Position numbers and translations under genes: made by a program | The notes under the pieces: generated by a model | The model's input: the letters and a program-made list of their open reading frames with translations, nothing else | What the model was told of the DNA's origin: nothing | Databases searched by the model: none | IMG/VR virus record: IMGVR_UViG_3300042402_002641 | Coordinates: 62,001 to 126,000 of that record | Reading direction: 5' to 3' (one strand) | Length of the DNA stretch: 64,000 nucleotides | From: a virus | Part shown: one piece after another, positions 7,649 through 15,137 of the stretch | Layout of the letters: every line of letters starts with the position of its first letter | How positions within the stretch are numbered: position 1 is the first letter of the stretch

Positions 7649-7667
7649 ACAGCAGCAACAGCAGCAG
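7649..7667 (+). repeat. ACAGCAGCAACAGCAGCAG direct repeat, copy 1
   Basis: Exact 19-bp copy of 7820-7838. The two CAG-rich copies flank the 39-aa gene, and a related CAGCAGCA lies between the tRNAs. Confidence 0.6.
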
Positions 7668-7700
7668 AGAGAACGCACAGTGTACCGGCATCCCAATCCC

Positions 7701-7820
7701 ATGGATCCTCTAGATCCCTTTAAACGTTGGTATCGCCAGCTATGGCCCCTGCAGCGTGTGGGAGTGTGGATCTGCGCAGCTGTAGTGGTGTGGGCACTGC
7801 TGCTGTGGGTCACCATCTAA
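7701..7820 (+). CDS. small membrane protein (39 aa)
   Basis: 39 aa with a basic N-terminal helix (DPFKRWYRQL) and one transmembrane segment (VGVWICAAVVVWALLLWV). It lies directly after the tRNA pair and is flanked by two 19-bp CAG repeats. No clear ribosome-binding site. Moderate confidence because of its size. Confidence 0.5.
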   Translation: MDPLDPFKRWYRQLWPLQRVGVWICAAVVVWALLLWVTI

Positions 7821-7838
7821 CAGCAGCAACAGCAGCAG
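7820..7838 (+). repeat. ACAGCAGCAACAGCAGCAG direct repeat, copy 2
   Basis: Exact 19-bp repeat of 7649-7667, beginning at the last base of the stop codon of the 39-aa gene. Confidence 0.6.
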
Positions 7839-7864
7839 GGGCAGAGCGCAGCGAGATATCTGAG

Positions 7865-7879
7865 GAACCCTAAGGGTTC
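7865..7879 (+). terminator. possible weak terminator hairpin
   Basis: GAACCC-TAA-GGGTTC is a perfect six-base-pair hairpin but is followed by only a short TCTTTA run. A related hairpin CGACCC-TAA-GGGTCG occurs at 11449-11463. Confidence 0.4.
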
Positions 7880-7898
7880 AAGGGTCTTTACATTTTGG

Positions 7899-7927
7899 TT
7901 GACAGAATGGTGAAATGGTGCTATAAT
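7899..7927 (+). promoter_or_regulatory. sigma70 promoter
   Basis: TTGACA 7899-7904, 17 nt, TATAAT 7922-7927. The ATG of the gene is at 7934, six bases after the -10, i.e. at the expected +1. Confidence 0.9.
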
Positions 7928-7933
7928 TATAAC

Positions 7934-8272
7934 ATGAACTTAGAAAAGCCCACTCGTAAAAAGCGTCAAGACCGTACTCATATCATCTATGAGCTACGTG
8001 TCAACGGACTGTCTTACATAGGCGTCACTGCCAAGACTGAGACTACTATTAATAAGAGTGTTCTTGCTCGTGCAGCCAAGCACTTCTACAGAGCCAAGAA
8101 AGAGAACAAGGACTGGCTCTTGTGCCGGGCTCTGCGCTCGCTGAACGACAAGAGCGAGATAGAAGTACTTGTTCACGAAACACTCAGAGGCAAGGCAGCG
8201 GCACACCGGCGTGAGGTGGCTCTGCGCCGTGAAATTAACCCTGCGCTGAACACGGATGTTCGCGGGGACTGA
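7934..8272 (+). CDS. GIY-YIG-like small protein
   Basis: 112 aa. IIYELRVNGLSYIGVT (residues 17-32) matches the two opening strands of the GIY-YIG nuclease fold, and the rest resembles a conserved protein family of T4-like phages (RALR..., HETLRGKAAAHRREVALRREINPALN). It may be a degenerate nuclease or a DNA-binding relative. The start at 7934 gives a leaderless transcript; no Shine-Dalgarno is present. Confidence 0.7.
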   Translation: MNLEKPTRKKRQDRTHIIYELRVNGLSYIGVTAKTETTINKSVLARAAKHFYRAKKENKDWLLCRALRSLNDKSEIEVLVHETLRGKAAAHRREVALRREINPALNTDVRGD

Positions 8273-8301
8273 TTGACAGCACAGCAGATTGGCACTATAA
8301 T
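8273..8301 (+). promoter_or_regulatory. sigma70 promoter
   Basis: TTGACA 8273-8278, 17 nt, TATAAT 8296-8301; leader carries AAAGGAGCGAGCA before the ATG. Confidence 0.9.
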
Positions 8302-8328
8302 TAACACATACACACAAAGGAGCGAGCA

Positions 8329-8517
8329 ATGTCATTATTCGATCAAGACTACAAAGTCATACAGGGTCTACAGCAACGCCTGGGCGGGTTGGGTCTCCTA
8401 GAGACTCTGACCTACATAGAGTCCAACACTGCTGAGTTCTCACTGCAGGAACTTCGCAGCTTTTACCACATCATGAGCGAGATGCGTCAGCTGTTCGCGC
8501 CTGCAGAAGCTGGTTGA
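8329..8517 (+). CDS. small conserved phage protein
   Basis: 62 aa, helical (MSLFDQDYKVIQGLQQRLGG...). Strong ribosome-binding site AAAGGAGCGAGCA. Its last codons contain the -35 box of the next promoter. Function is unknown. Confidence 0.75.
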   Translation: MSLFDQDYKVIQGLQQRLGGLGLLETLTYIESNTAEFSLQELRSFYHIMSEMRQLFAPAEAG

Positions 8518-8542
8518 CAGCGTTGCAGAATGGTGCTATAAT
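8514..8542 (+). promoter_or_regulatory. sigma70 promoter
   Basis: TTGACA 8514-8519, 17 nt, TATAAT 8537-8542; ATG at +1 (8549) is in frame with the SD-preceded start at 8570. Confidence 0.9.
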
Positions 8543-8569
8543 ACACACATGTTAACAAAGGAGCGAACG

Positions 8570-8839
8570 ATGTCAGCATTAGCAAAGTTTATAGAACAGA
8601 AGAATCACTGGAACAGCTTCTTCAAGGGCGAGCAATACGAGATCGCTACACAGGCAGGGCGTCAACGTGTAGCAGATATGATCGACTCTGCACTTAGCCC
8701 AGAGAACCTTACCTGCGATGGCGAGCTGCCCAGGTCAGAAGTACAGCGCCGCTACCGAGAGCTGATCACAGCTGCCAAGCAGTTGAAGAAGTTGGACCCT
8801 TCAGTTACATTCTACGAATACTCAGAGGAGATTGCATGA
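8570..8839 (+). CDS. small conserved phage protein
   Basis: 89 aa (MSALAKFIEQKNHWNSFFKGEQYE...). AAAGGAGCGAACG supports 8570; an in-frame ATG at the predicted transcript start would add seven residues. Helical, with acidic and basic patches. Function is unknown. Confidence 0.75.
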   Translation: MSALAKFIEQKNHWNSFFKGEQYEIATQAGRQRVADMIDSALSPENLTCDGELPRSEVQRRYRELITAAKQLKKLDPSVTFYEYSEEIA

Positions 8840-8997
8840 GACCCTACGAGTGTTTTTATCGTAATCAACGTTGCTCTGTAATGGCTGAGTCCAGCTACAG
8901 CGCACAGCAGAAAGCAGCCACGATATTCAAGGCACGTAAAAGCCATGAAGTGAGTGTGGTTTTAGCAGATGTTGTGGTTGACACAGCAGCAGTTTGA
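8836..8997 (+). CDS. small conserved phage protein (53 aa)
   Basis: 53 aa, starting in an ATGA overlap with the upstream stop. The pattern YECFYRNQRCSVMAESSYSAQQKAA...FKARKSHEVSVVLAD matches a short family common in aquatic T4-like phages. The next promoter's -35 box lies inside its last codons. Function is unknown. Confidence 0.7.
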   Translation: MRPYECFYRNQRCSVMAESSYSAQQKAATIFKARKSHEVSVVLADVVVDTAAV

Positions 8998-9006
8998 GCA
9001 TATAAT
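8978..9006 (+). promoter_or_regulatory. sigma70 promoter
   Basis: TTGACA 8978-8983, 17 nt, TATAAT 9001-9006, partly inside the preceding gene. Confidence 0.9.
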
Positions 9007-9039
9007 ATACACTTACACACACTAATAGGAGCGACGACT

Positions 9040-9489
9040 ATGGGAACACGATCAAGAGTAGGTGTCATGCATGGCACAGTCTGCAAGAGTGTCTACTGTC
9101 ACTACGATGGCTATCTAGAGTACACAGGCAAGCTGCTGCTTGACCACTACAACTCAGCAACAGCCAACGAGTTGGTAGCACGTGGAGACAACAGTGGAGT
9201 TCAGAAGTCCCTCGAGGACATGAACTTCTACACGGATCGTGGCGAAACCAATGTCAGCTGGCAGGTTGCGCACACCTTTGAAGAGTTCCTTGAGCAGGTC
9301 CACAACTGCGGGGGCGAGTACTACTATATCATGCGTGATGGTGAGTGGTACGCTGGCTCAGTCTACGGTGCCAAGGGCTTGGTCATGAATGGGTTGGTTC
9401 CCCTAGCAGAAGCTGTTGCTGCCAACACCATTGAGCAATTGACTGCAGAAACAACAGAAACCCAGATAGCACAAGTGTTATTCAAATAG
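9040..9489 (+). CDS. conserved phage protein (MGTRSRVGVMHG family)
   Basis: 149 aa. The N-terminus MGTRSRVGVMHGTVCKSVYCHYDGY is typical of a protein conserved across T4-like and other phages. The fold looks mixed alpha/beta, with a C-terminal YYYIMRDGEWYAGS. Ribosome-binding site TAGGAGCGACGACT. Function unknown. Confidence 0.8.
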   Translation: MGTRSRVGVMHGTVCKSVYCHYDGYLEYTGKLLLDHYNSATANELVARGDNSGVQKSLEDMNFYTDRGETNVSWQVAHTFEEFLEQVHNCGGEYYYIMRDGEWYAGSVYGAKGLVMNGLVPLAEAVAANTIEQLTAETTETQIAQVLFK

Positions 9490-9492
9490 GGG

Positions 9493-9521
9493 TTGACAAC
9501 AGCCCCAAATGGTCGTATAAT
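9493..9521 (+). promoter_or_regulatory. sigma70 promoter
   Basis: TTGACA 9493-9498, 17 nt, TATAAT 9516-9521; ATG at +1 (9528) is in frame with the SD-preceded start at 9555. Confidence 0.9.
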
Positions 9522-9554
9522 ACACACATGTTAAACACAAATAGGAGCGAAACT

Positions 9555-10658
9555 ATGCAGATTATTCTTAGTGCAGGCAAGTACGGTAAGCCTAATCAAA
9601 TCTATGCAGGCATCCAATTGACCCTAGATCAGCCCTTTGTGAGCAGGCCCAAGGAGGGCTACGAAGGCTTCATCAAGGTGGTCAATGACGGAGCAAACAT
9701 CCGTGGCGGTGGCACCACCTGCGAAGTACTGTGCAATGAGGCTGACATCGAATATGTTACTAGTTCAACCCCCGTACCACAAGGAATCAGCATGCTGAAA
9801 GCACTGAAGAAGACTGCCAAGAACTCCGCAGAAGTCACGGACTTCACACAGGTCAAAGTGCCAGACGCTGTGGTTGCGCACGAGACAGACGAAGAGATCG
9901 TAGAGCGACTGCGCAATCGTTTCCAGGTCTTGCAGGACATGACCCAGGCAGTCAAAGAAGGTACTGTACGAGCAATGATCGTCACAGGCCCTCCGGGTGT
10001 AGGCAAGAGCTTCGGAGTTGAAGAAGTTCTGGGCAAACAGGATCTGTTCAATACACTGGGCAACAAGCGTCCCAAGTACGAGATCGTGAAAGGTGCTATG
10101 AGTGCCATTGGCCTCTACTCTAAGCTCTACCACTACAGTGAAAAGGGCAATGTCATCGTGTTTGATGACTGCGATTCAGTGCTGTTAGATGACTTGAGCT
10201 TGAACATTCTCAAGGCCGCTTTGGATTCTAGCAAGAAGCGTACTATCTCGTGGAACACTGATTCACGTATGTTGCGTTCAGAGGGAGTGCCTGACAGCTT
10301 TGAGTTCAAGGCAGGTGCTATCTTTATCACCAACATTAAGTTTGAGAATGTACGCTCTAAGAAGCTACAGGATCACTTGGCGGCACTAGAGTCACGCTGT
10401 CACTACGTGGATCTGCAGATGGACACAGACCGTGAAAAGGTCCTGCGTATCAAGCAGATCGTAGAAGATGGCATGCTGGACTCCTACGAGTTTGAGCCTG
10501 TGGTCAAGGACGAAGTCGTAGACTTTATCGTAGAGAACCGTTCAAAGATGCGTGAGTTGAGCCTGCGTACGGTGCTGAAGGTAGCTGATCTGCGCAAGAG
10601 CTTTGCTACCAATTGGAAAGGCATGGCAGAAGTCACTGTGATGCGGGGAGCACGATAA
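9555..10658 (+). CDS. AAA+ ATPase
   Basis: 367 aa. Walker A GPPGVGKS at 145-152 and Walker B VIVFDDCD at 200-207, followed by a sensor-like IFITNIKF and an arginine-containing ESRCHYVDL. The first ~100 residues are a separate beta-rich domain. The closest general type is a phage AAA ATPase of the helicase/chaperone kind; the substrate is unknown. It heads a short operon with the zinc protein and the membrane protein that follow. Start 9555 has TAGGAGCGAAACT; a leaderless in-frame ATG at 9528 would add nine residues. Confidence 0.85.
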   Translation: MQIILSAGKYGKPNQIYAGIQLTLDQPFVSRPKEGYEGFIKVVNDGANIRGGGTTCEVLCNEADIEYVTSSTPVPQGISMLKALKKTAKNSAEVTDFTQVKVPDAVVAHETDEEIVERLRNRFQVLQDMTQAVKEGTVRAMIVTGPPGVGKSFGVEEVLGKQDLFNTLGNKRPKYEIVKGAMSAIGLYSKLYHYSEKGNVIVFDDCDSVLLDDLSLNILKAALDSSKKRTISWNTDSRMLRSEGVPDSFEFKAGAIFITNIKFENVRSKKLQDHLAALESRCHYVDLQMDTDREKVLRIKQIVEDGMLDSYEFEPVVKDEVVDFIVENRSKMRELSLRTVLKVADLRKSFATNWKGMAEVTVMRGAR

Positions 10659-10888
10659 TGGCAGGGTGCCAATATCTGGGTCCGGAATACGACCCTCACA
10701 GACACAGAGGGCCCACGCCCTTCTGTGGTGCTGAGACCATTCAGGGCAAGAGCTACTGTCACGATCACTACTACGTGGTCTACAAGAAGGGCACAGCAGT
10801 CAACGGCAAGAAGCGTGAGAAGGCTGTGGACCAAGAGATCGCTGAGCTTAAACGCCAGCAGGAGTTAGAGGAGATAGATAATGTTTGA
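10658..10888 (+). CDS. small zinc-binding protein (GcrA-like Cys/His pattern)
   Basis: 76 aa. GCQYLGPEY...PFCGAETIQGKSYCHDHYYVVY places C-x(n)-C-x8-C-x2-H as in the C-terminal zinc region of GcrA-like and related phage proteins. The C-terminal third is a charged helix. The ATG overlaps the upstream stop (TAATG). It may bind DNA or polymerase; this is inference from the zinc pattern. Confidence 0.7.
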   Translation: MAGCQYLGPEYDPHRHRGPTPFCGAETIQGKSYCHDHYYVVYKKGTAVNGKKREKAVDQEIAELKRQQELEEIDNV

Positions 10889-11081
10889 TAGCATGCTGAA
10901 GATTGGGCTAGCCATAGTGTTGATAGTGGTCTTGTTGGCCATTGGACCCTGGTTAGTGATTTGGGCTCTGAATACACTGTTCCCCCTGTTGGCTATCCAG
11001 TTCACGTTTTGGACTTGGTGTGCTGTGGTGATCCTGGGCACGTTCTTTCGAGCGAATGTGTCTGTAAAACGGAAGGATTGA
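10881..11081 (+). CDS. small membrane protein
   Basis: 66 aa with two transmembrane segments (IGLAIVLIVVLLAIGPWLVIW and FTFWTWCAVVILGTFF) and a basic C-terminus. The segment IGPWLVIWALNTLFP is shared by small membrane proteins of many aquatic phages. It overlaps the upstream gene by 8 bp. Confidence 0.75.
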   Translation: MFDSMLKIGLAIVLIVVLLAIGPWLVIWALNTLFPLLAIQFTFWTWCAVVILGTFFRANVSVKRKD

Positions 11082-11083
11082 GG

Positions 11084-11112
11084 TTGCAGATGATCTGTGA
11101 TTCATGTATTAT
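11084..11112 (+). promoter_or_regulatory. sigma70 promoter (weaker)
   Basis: TTGCAG 11084-11089, 17 nt, TATTAT 11107-11112; about 45 nt leader to the HTH-like gene. Confidence 0.7.
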
Positions 11113-11163
11113 TAACTAATGCTGAAGAACAGATAATCAGCTGTTAACAAAGGAAACTTAAAA

Positions 11164-11436
11164 ATGAAGAGATTCAATCCAGAAACAAAGACTTTCAAGG
11201 TCTTCCACGCACTGTACAAAGGTGCTGCTCTTACCCAAAGCCAAGCTGAAAAGCGTTTTGGTGTCAAGAACTTGGCTGCAGAAGCCAGCCGTATCCGCCA
11301 AGCAGGCTACGCTGTTTATTCAAACAGCCGCACAGCTGGCAACGGCGTAACAGTCACAGAGTATGTGATGGGCACACCTAGCCGTGAAATCGTAGCACTT
11401 GGTTACAAAGCCAAGAGCATGGGCATCACAGTCTAA
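11164..11436 (+). CDS. HTH-like conserved phage protein
   Basis: 90 aa. FKVFHALYKGAALTQSQAEKRFGVKNLAAEASRIRQAGYAVY reads as a winged helix-turn-helix, followed by a beta hairpin (GNGVTVTEYVMG). It belongs to a small family common in T4-like cyanophages. Probably a DNA-binding protein. Good ribosome-binding site AAAGGAAACTTAAAA. Codon use suggests strong expression. Two hairpins and a strong terminator follow. Confidence 0.75.
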   Translation: MKRFNPETKTFKVFHALYKGAALTQSQAEKRFGVKNLAAEASRIRQAGYAVYSNSRTAGNGVTVTEYVMGTPSREIVALGYKAKSMGITV

Positions 11437-11465
11437 GCAGTTGTTTCTCGACCCTAAGGGTCGTT

Positions 11466-11502
11466 CAAAGAACAAGCCGATTCGCTCCCGGGGCGTTCTT
11501 TG
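11466..11502 (+). ncRNA. 3' hairpin with anti-Shine-Dalgarno loop, copy 1
   Basis: CAAAGAAC (11466-11473) pairs perfectly with GTTCTTTG (11495-11502). The loop carries CCGATTCGCTCCCGG (11477-11491), identical to 18302-18316. Its centre ATTCGCTCC is the reverse complement of GGAGCGAAT, the leader motif of many genes here. It is followed at once by a terminator, so it could be a stable 3' RNA. The function is inference. Confidence 0.5.
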
Positions 11503-11504
11503 GA

Positions 11505-11533
11505 GGGTGTTGTAGAAATACAACACCCTTTTT
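11505..11533 (+). terminator. Rho-independent terminator
   Basis: GGGTGTTGTA-GAAA-TACAACACCC, a perfect ten-base-pair stem with a GNRA-like loop, then TTTTT. Confidence 0.95.
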
Positions 11534-11559
11534 CTTTGGCCGGCACTCCCAAAAAGAGG

Positions 11560-11588
11560 TTGACAGATTGGATACATAGTGTTATAAT
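11560..11588 (+). promoter_or_regulatory. sigma70 promoter
   Basis: TTGACA 11560-11565, 17 nt, TATAAT 11583-11588; ATG at +1 (11595) is in frame with the start at 11619. Confidence 0.9.
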
Positions 11589-11618
11589 ACACACATGAAC
11601 AAGCAAGGAGTGAACCAA

Positions 11619-11741
11619 ATGGCATTCAATTACGAAAAATACTACGCAACTCTTTTCCGTAAGCGTGGTTACCACCTAATCAACGGTGTGTGGTACTACG
11701 ATGCAGAAGGCAAGTACCAAGTTTACAACACAGCATCCTAA
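11619..11741 (+). CDS. small conserved protein (40 aa)
   Basis: 40 aa (MAFNYEKYYATLFRKRGYHL...), rich in Tyr and basic residues. Start chosen by AAGGAGTGAACCAA; a leaderless in-frame start at 11595 would add eight residues. The stop is followed by the ribosome-binding site of the next gene. Function unknown. Confidence 0.65.
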   Translation: MAFNYEKYYATLFRKRGYHLINGVWYYDAEGKYQVYNTAS

Positions 11742-11750
11742 GGAGTGACT

Positions 11751-12383
11751 ATGCAATTCACTGCTGAACAAGTTTGGGCCTGTGCTGCTGCTGCGCAGCG
11801 TATCAACGAAGGCTACTTCAAAGAAGATCAATGGGACACAGCTGAGGCTGGAGTCAAGATCAAGACCGCCAACAAGCTCTTGGTCAAAGATTGGCTTCGC
11901 ACCAATGACTACTCCCAGATCACTGCTGCAGATACTGCAGAGGGGATCCGTGCTCGTAACCATTTCAAATCTTACACTCTACTGGCCATAGCTGGCAGAC
12001 TCAACGAGTTCCAAGAGACTGCAATGAAGCTGGCAGCCAAAGAAGAGTTCACAGGTCGCGATATGTATGATTTCGCTGTGATCTCATGCTTGCCTTCAGT
12101 GTCTGTGCGTGATGCTGCGAACGCGGAACTCAAACGCGAGATCTATACCTCAGAACAGCTCCACGGAGCTGAAGGGGATAGGATCCAAGGTGAAGTCACT
12201 GTGATCAACACCCGTTTCAATCCTGACTACAACAAGCACAAGATCCGGGGTCGCATGGGCGAGAGCTTCGTGGACTTTTGGTTCGGGTCTGCTCTAGAAG
12301 GCACAGTAAAGATCAAGGCCAAGATCAAGAGCCAACGTGGCGATAAAACAACACAGCTAAACTATGTGAAAATACTTGGTTGA
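11751..12383 (+). CDS. conserved phage protein of unknown function
   Basis: 210 aa. An all-alpha N-terminal part (to about residue 120) is followed by a beta-rich C-terminal part (GEVTVINTRFNPDYNKHKIRG..., VKIKAKIKS), which could be an OB-like or nucleic-acid-binding module. ATG 11751 has AAGGAGTGACT; a GTG two codons upstream overlaps that site and was rejected. Conserved in T4-like phages as far as remembered; function unknown. Confidence 0.75.
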   Translation: MQFTAEQVWACAAAAQRINEGYFKEDQWDTAEAGVKIKTANKLLVKDWLRTNDYSQITAADTAEGIRARNHFKSYTLLAIAGRLNEFQETAMKLAAKEEFTGRDMYDFAVISCLPSVSVRDAANAELKREIYTSEQLHGAEGDRIQGEVTVINTRFNPDYNKHKIRGRMGESFVDFWFGSALEGTVKIKAKIKSQRGDKTTQLNYVKILG

Positions 12384-12408
12384 CAAAGAGCGAAATTGGT
12401 GTTATACT
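12380..12408 (+). promoter_or_regulatory. sigma70 promoter
   Basis: TTGACA 12380-12385, 17 nt, TATACT 12403-12408; about 47-nt leader before the MoxR-type gene. Confidence 0.9.
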
Positions 12409-12461
12409 TATGACACTGAGAGATTAATTGTTTTAACTGTTCTAACTAGCGAGGTCTTAAT

Positions 12462-13547
12462 ATGGCAAAAGCACAAGATATTTCCGTCCGTCAAGTTGGC
12501 CCTAAGGGTGCCAAGAAGGCGATCCGACACGCAATCAAGATGCGTCGTCCAACATTCCTCTGGGGTCCTCCAGGCATTGGCAAATCAGATCTCGTCAAGC
12601 AGATCGGTGATGACGCTGGTCGTGAGGTCATTGACGTTCGCCTGGCTCTTTGGGAACCCACAGACATCAAGGGCATCCCTTATTACAATGCAGAGCAGGG
12701 CAAGATGGTTTGGGCTCCTCCTGCAGAACTGCCCACTGATGCAGACTCTAAGGCAATCATCTTCCTAGATGAATTGAACTCTGCACCTCCAGCAGTCCAG
12801 GCCGCGGCCTATCAGTTGATCCTGAACCGCCGTGTTGGCACATACCATTTGCCCAAGGGCGTGGATGTTGTGGCCGCAGGTAACCGCGAAGGTGACCGTG
12901 GTGTCACATACCGTATGCCTGCTCCGTTGGCTAACCGTTTCATCCACTTGGAAATGAAAGTGGACTTTGATGACTTCCAAGACTGGGCTACTTTGCACAA
13001 GGTGCATCCAGAGGTTGTGGGTTATGTGGGTTTTGCCAAGCAGGACTTGTATGACTTTGATCCTAAGAGTTCCTCTAAGGCGTTTGCAACTCCACGCTCG
13101 TGGGTGTTCGTTAGCGATCTACTGTCAGATGATGACTGCGACAACGACACATTGACAGCACTGATCGCAGGTGCTATTGGTGACGGCTTGGCTTCTAAGT
13201 TCATGGCTCACCGCAAGATCGCAGGCAAACTGCCCAAGGCTGGTGACATCCTCGACGGCAAGGTCAAGGACCTGCAGATCAAGGAAGTGTCAGCGATGTA
13301 TTCTTTGACTGTTAGCCTGTGCTATGAGCTCAAGGACCGTGCAGAGAAGAAGGCTAAGAACTGGGACGATATGGCAGACTGCTTCTTCCGCTACATGATG
13401 GATAACTTCCCAACTGAGTTGGTTGTGATGGGTGCCAAGACCGCGCTCACCAACTATGACTTGCCCTTGGACGCTACTAAGATGAAATCCTTCGATGAAT
13501 TCCACAAGCGTTTTGGTAAGTATGTTTTGAGTGCCATGGAGAATTAA
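12462..13547 (+). CDS. MoxR-type AAA+ ATPase
   Basis: 361 aa. Walker A GPPGIGKS (35-42), Walker B IIFLDE (99-104), and the MoxR-type stretch with AAGNREGDRGVTYRMPAPLANRF. MoxR ATPases usually work as chaperones with a VWA-domain partner encoded next door, and here the next gene is exactly that. The pair probably remodels or activates a protein complex with ATP and a metal-bound partner. It ends in a hairpin terminator and has its own promoter, so it can be expressed apart from its partner. Confidence 0.9.
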   Translation: MAKAQDISVRQVGPKGAKKAIRHAIKMRRPTFLWGPPGIGKSDLVKQIGDDAGREVIDVRLALWEPTDIKGIPYYNAEQGKMVWAPPAELPTDADSKAIIFLDELNSAPPAVQAAAYQLILNRRVGTYHLPKGVDVVAAGNREGDRGVTYRMPAPLANRFIHLEMKVDFDDFQDWATLHKVHPEVVGYVGFAKQDLYDFDPKSSSKAFATPRSWVFVSDLLSDDDCDNDTLTALIAGAIGDGLASKFMAHRKIAGKLPKAGDILDGKVKDLQIKEVSAMYSLTVSLCYELKDRAEKKAKNWDDMADCFFRYMMDNFPTELVVMGAKTALTNYDLPLDATKMKSFDEFHKRFGKYVLSAMEN

Positions 13548-13563
13548 GACCTCGCCCATGGCC

Positions 13564-13602
13564 GGGCTACGGGCTCCTCAGGGTTCGTAGCCCACCTTTT
13601 TT
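13564..13602 (+). terminator. Rho-independent terminator
   Basis: GGGCTACG (13564-13571) pairs with CGTAGCCC (13586-13593), followed by ACC and TTTTTT. The 14-nt loop includes CTCCT, complementary to the core AGGAG of the leaders in this region. Confidence 0.85.
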
Positions 13603-13604
13603 GG

Positions 13605-13633
13605 TTGACAGGTGTGTAAATAGATGCTATAAT
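13605..13633 (+). promoter_or_regulatory. sigma70 promoter
   Basis: TTGACA 13605-13610, 17 nt, TATAAT 13628-13633; leader AAGGAGAGCGACTA before the ATG. Confidence 0.9.
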
Positions 13634-13658
13634 ATACACATACTAAGGAGAGCGACTA

Positions 13659-14867
13659 ATGGACCCAATCATAGAGAAACTAACAACTGCTAGAGTAGGA
13701 CTGTTGCTCAAAGCACCGTTCTTCGGCAACATGGCAACTCGTATGAAGTTGATTGATGCTTCAGACTGGTGCCCTACCGCCGCAACCAACGGTCGTGACT
13801 TCATGTATAACAAGAAGTTCGTAGAGAAACTTTCTGTTAAGAAACTAGAGTTCCTGTTCGCACATGAGATCTGTCATGCCGTATTTGATCACTTTGGTCG
13901 TTTAGGTTCGCGTATTCCACAACTGGCGAACATCGCACAGGACTACGCTGTGAACCAGATCCTGGTAGATGAACGCATTGGTGAGAAGATCACTGAGGTA
14001 AAAATCTGCTATGACGCCAAGTATCGTGGATTGGCCTGGGAAGAGATCTATGACGAGCTCTTCGAAAAAGCAGAGAAGATCCCTATGGAACAACTGCTGG
14101 CACAACTAGGTGATCTCCTAGACGAGCACATCAAAGAAGAAGAAGGTGCTGGCTCGGGTGGTGGTGACAAGACCAAAGACGGCAAGGGCAAGCCCTCGTT
14201 GACTAAAGAAGAAGCCGAACAGATCCGCGATGAGATCAAGAACGCCATGATCCAAAGTGCCGCGGCCGCTGGTGCTGGTAAGGTGCCCGCAGGTATCCAA
14301 CGCTTGATCAAGAACTGGACTGAGCCTAAGATGGACTGGCGCCAGTTGGTGCAACAAGAGATCCAAAGCATTGTTCGCAATGACTACTCCTTTCAGCGTG
14401 TGAATCGCAAGAGTATGCACAGTGGTGCTATCTTGCCAGGCATGAAAGAAGCAACTACCATTGACGTGGCAATCTCAATCGATATGTCAGGTTCTATCGG
14501 TGATGAAGATGCAACTGCATTCCTCAGCGAGATCAAGGGCATCATGGACCAGTACGAGGACTTCAAGATCAACCTGTGGTGCTTTGACACCGATATCTAC
14601 AACTGGAAACAGATCACACACGACGAAGCTCATGAACTGGTAGAATATGAGCCACAGGGCGGCGGTGGCACAGACTTCGAAGTCAACTGGACCTTCATGG
14701 AAGAGAATGGTATCCAGCCCAAGAAGTTCATCATGTTCACAGACGGCTACCCATGTGGCGGTTGGGGCAACGAGGACTACTGCGACACGATCTTTATCGT
14801 CAAAGGCAATGAGAAAGCAGAAGCACCCTTTGGGCAGACTGTGATCTATGAAAAAGAGGCGGCGTGA
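13659..14867 (+). CDS. VWA-domain protein with HExxH motif (MoxR partner)
   Basis: 402 aa. The N-terminal domain has HEICH at 69-73, a zinc metallopeptidase-like motif. An acidic Gly-rich linker follows (about 155-182). The C-terminal VWA domain has the MIDAS motif D275-x-S277-x-S279 and a later GGGTDF with the MIDAS threonine. This matches the putative metallopeptidase/VWA proteins paired with MoxR ATPases. It may be the effector whose activity the ATPase controls. Protease activity is possible but not shown. Confidence 0.88.
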   Translation: MDPIIEKLTTARVGLLLKAPFFGNMATRMKLIDASDWCPTAATNGRDFMYNKKFVEKLSVKKLEFLFAHEICHAVFDHFGRLGSRIPQLANIAQDYAVNQILVDERIGEKITEVKICYDAKYRGLAWEEIYDELFEKAEKIPMEQLLAQLGDLLDEHIKEEEGAGSGGGDKTKDGKGKPSLTKEEAEQIRDEIKNAMIQSAAAAGAGKVPAGIQRLIKNWTEPKMDWRQLVQQEIQSIVRNDYSFQRVNRKSMHSGAILPGMKEATTIDVAISIDMSGSIGDEDATAFLSEIKGIMDQYEDFKINLWCFDTDIYNWKQITHDEAHELVEYEPQGGGGTDFEVNWTFMEENGIQPKKFIMFTDGYPCGGWGNEDYCDTIFIVKGNEKAEAPFGQTVIYEKEAA

Positions 14868-14900
14868 TTGGAGTGCCAGGGGTTGTGGCTTTTCTGCCAC

Positions 14901-14912
14901 AGGCCCCGCTGC
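14901..14912 (+). repeat. AGGCCCCGCTGC intergenic repeat, copy 3
   Basis: Exact 12-mer, just after a GTGGC-TTTTCT-GCCAC hairpin that follows the VWA gene. Confidence 0.7.
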
Positions 14913-14936
14913 TTACGTGTGCGTGTAACCTATCGG

Positions 14937-14965
14937 TTGACATCTAGGCAGATTGGTGTTATAAT
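14937..14965 (+). promoter_or_regulatory. sigma70 promoter
   Basis: TTGACA 14937-14942, 17 nt, TATAAT 14960-14965. Confidence 0.9.
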
Positions 14966-14994
14966 ATAGACATATTAACAGAGAAGGAGCGGTA

Positions 14995-15135
14995 ATGATG
15001 GAACTGATTTTAGCATTCGTAGCAGGTATGATCGTAATGGACGTGATGTGGGCCTGGCGCATGGGCATCCCCCAGATGCTGTGGTATCGCTTCCGTAATC
15101 GCAACAACCCCCAACCTAACTTTGATCAGGAGTAA
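14995..15135 (+). CDS. small membrane protein (46 aa)
   Basis: 46 aa: a hydrophobic N-terminal segment (ELILAFVAGMIVMDVMWAW) followed by a basic tail (WYRFRNRNNPQP). Ribosome-binding site GAAGGAGCGGTA. Two ATG codons in tandem leave the start uncertain by one residue. Function unknown. Confidence 0.65.
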   Translation: MMELILAFVAGMIVMDVMWAWRMGIPQMLWYRFRNRNNPQPNFDQE

Positions 15136-15137
15136 TC

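Noticed and set aside
7552-7838. CAG triplet repeats as a CRISPR or microsatellite array
   Set aside because: They are only two 19-bp copies with different neighbours and no spacer structure.
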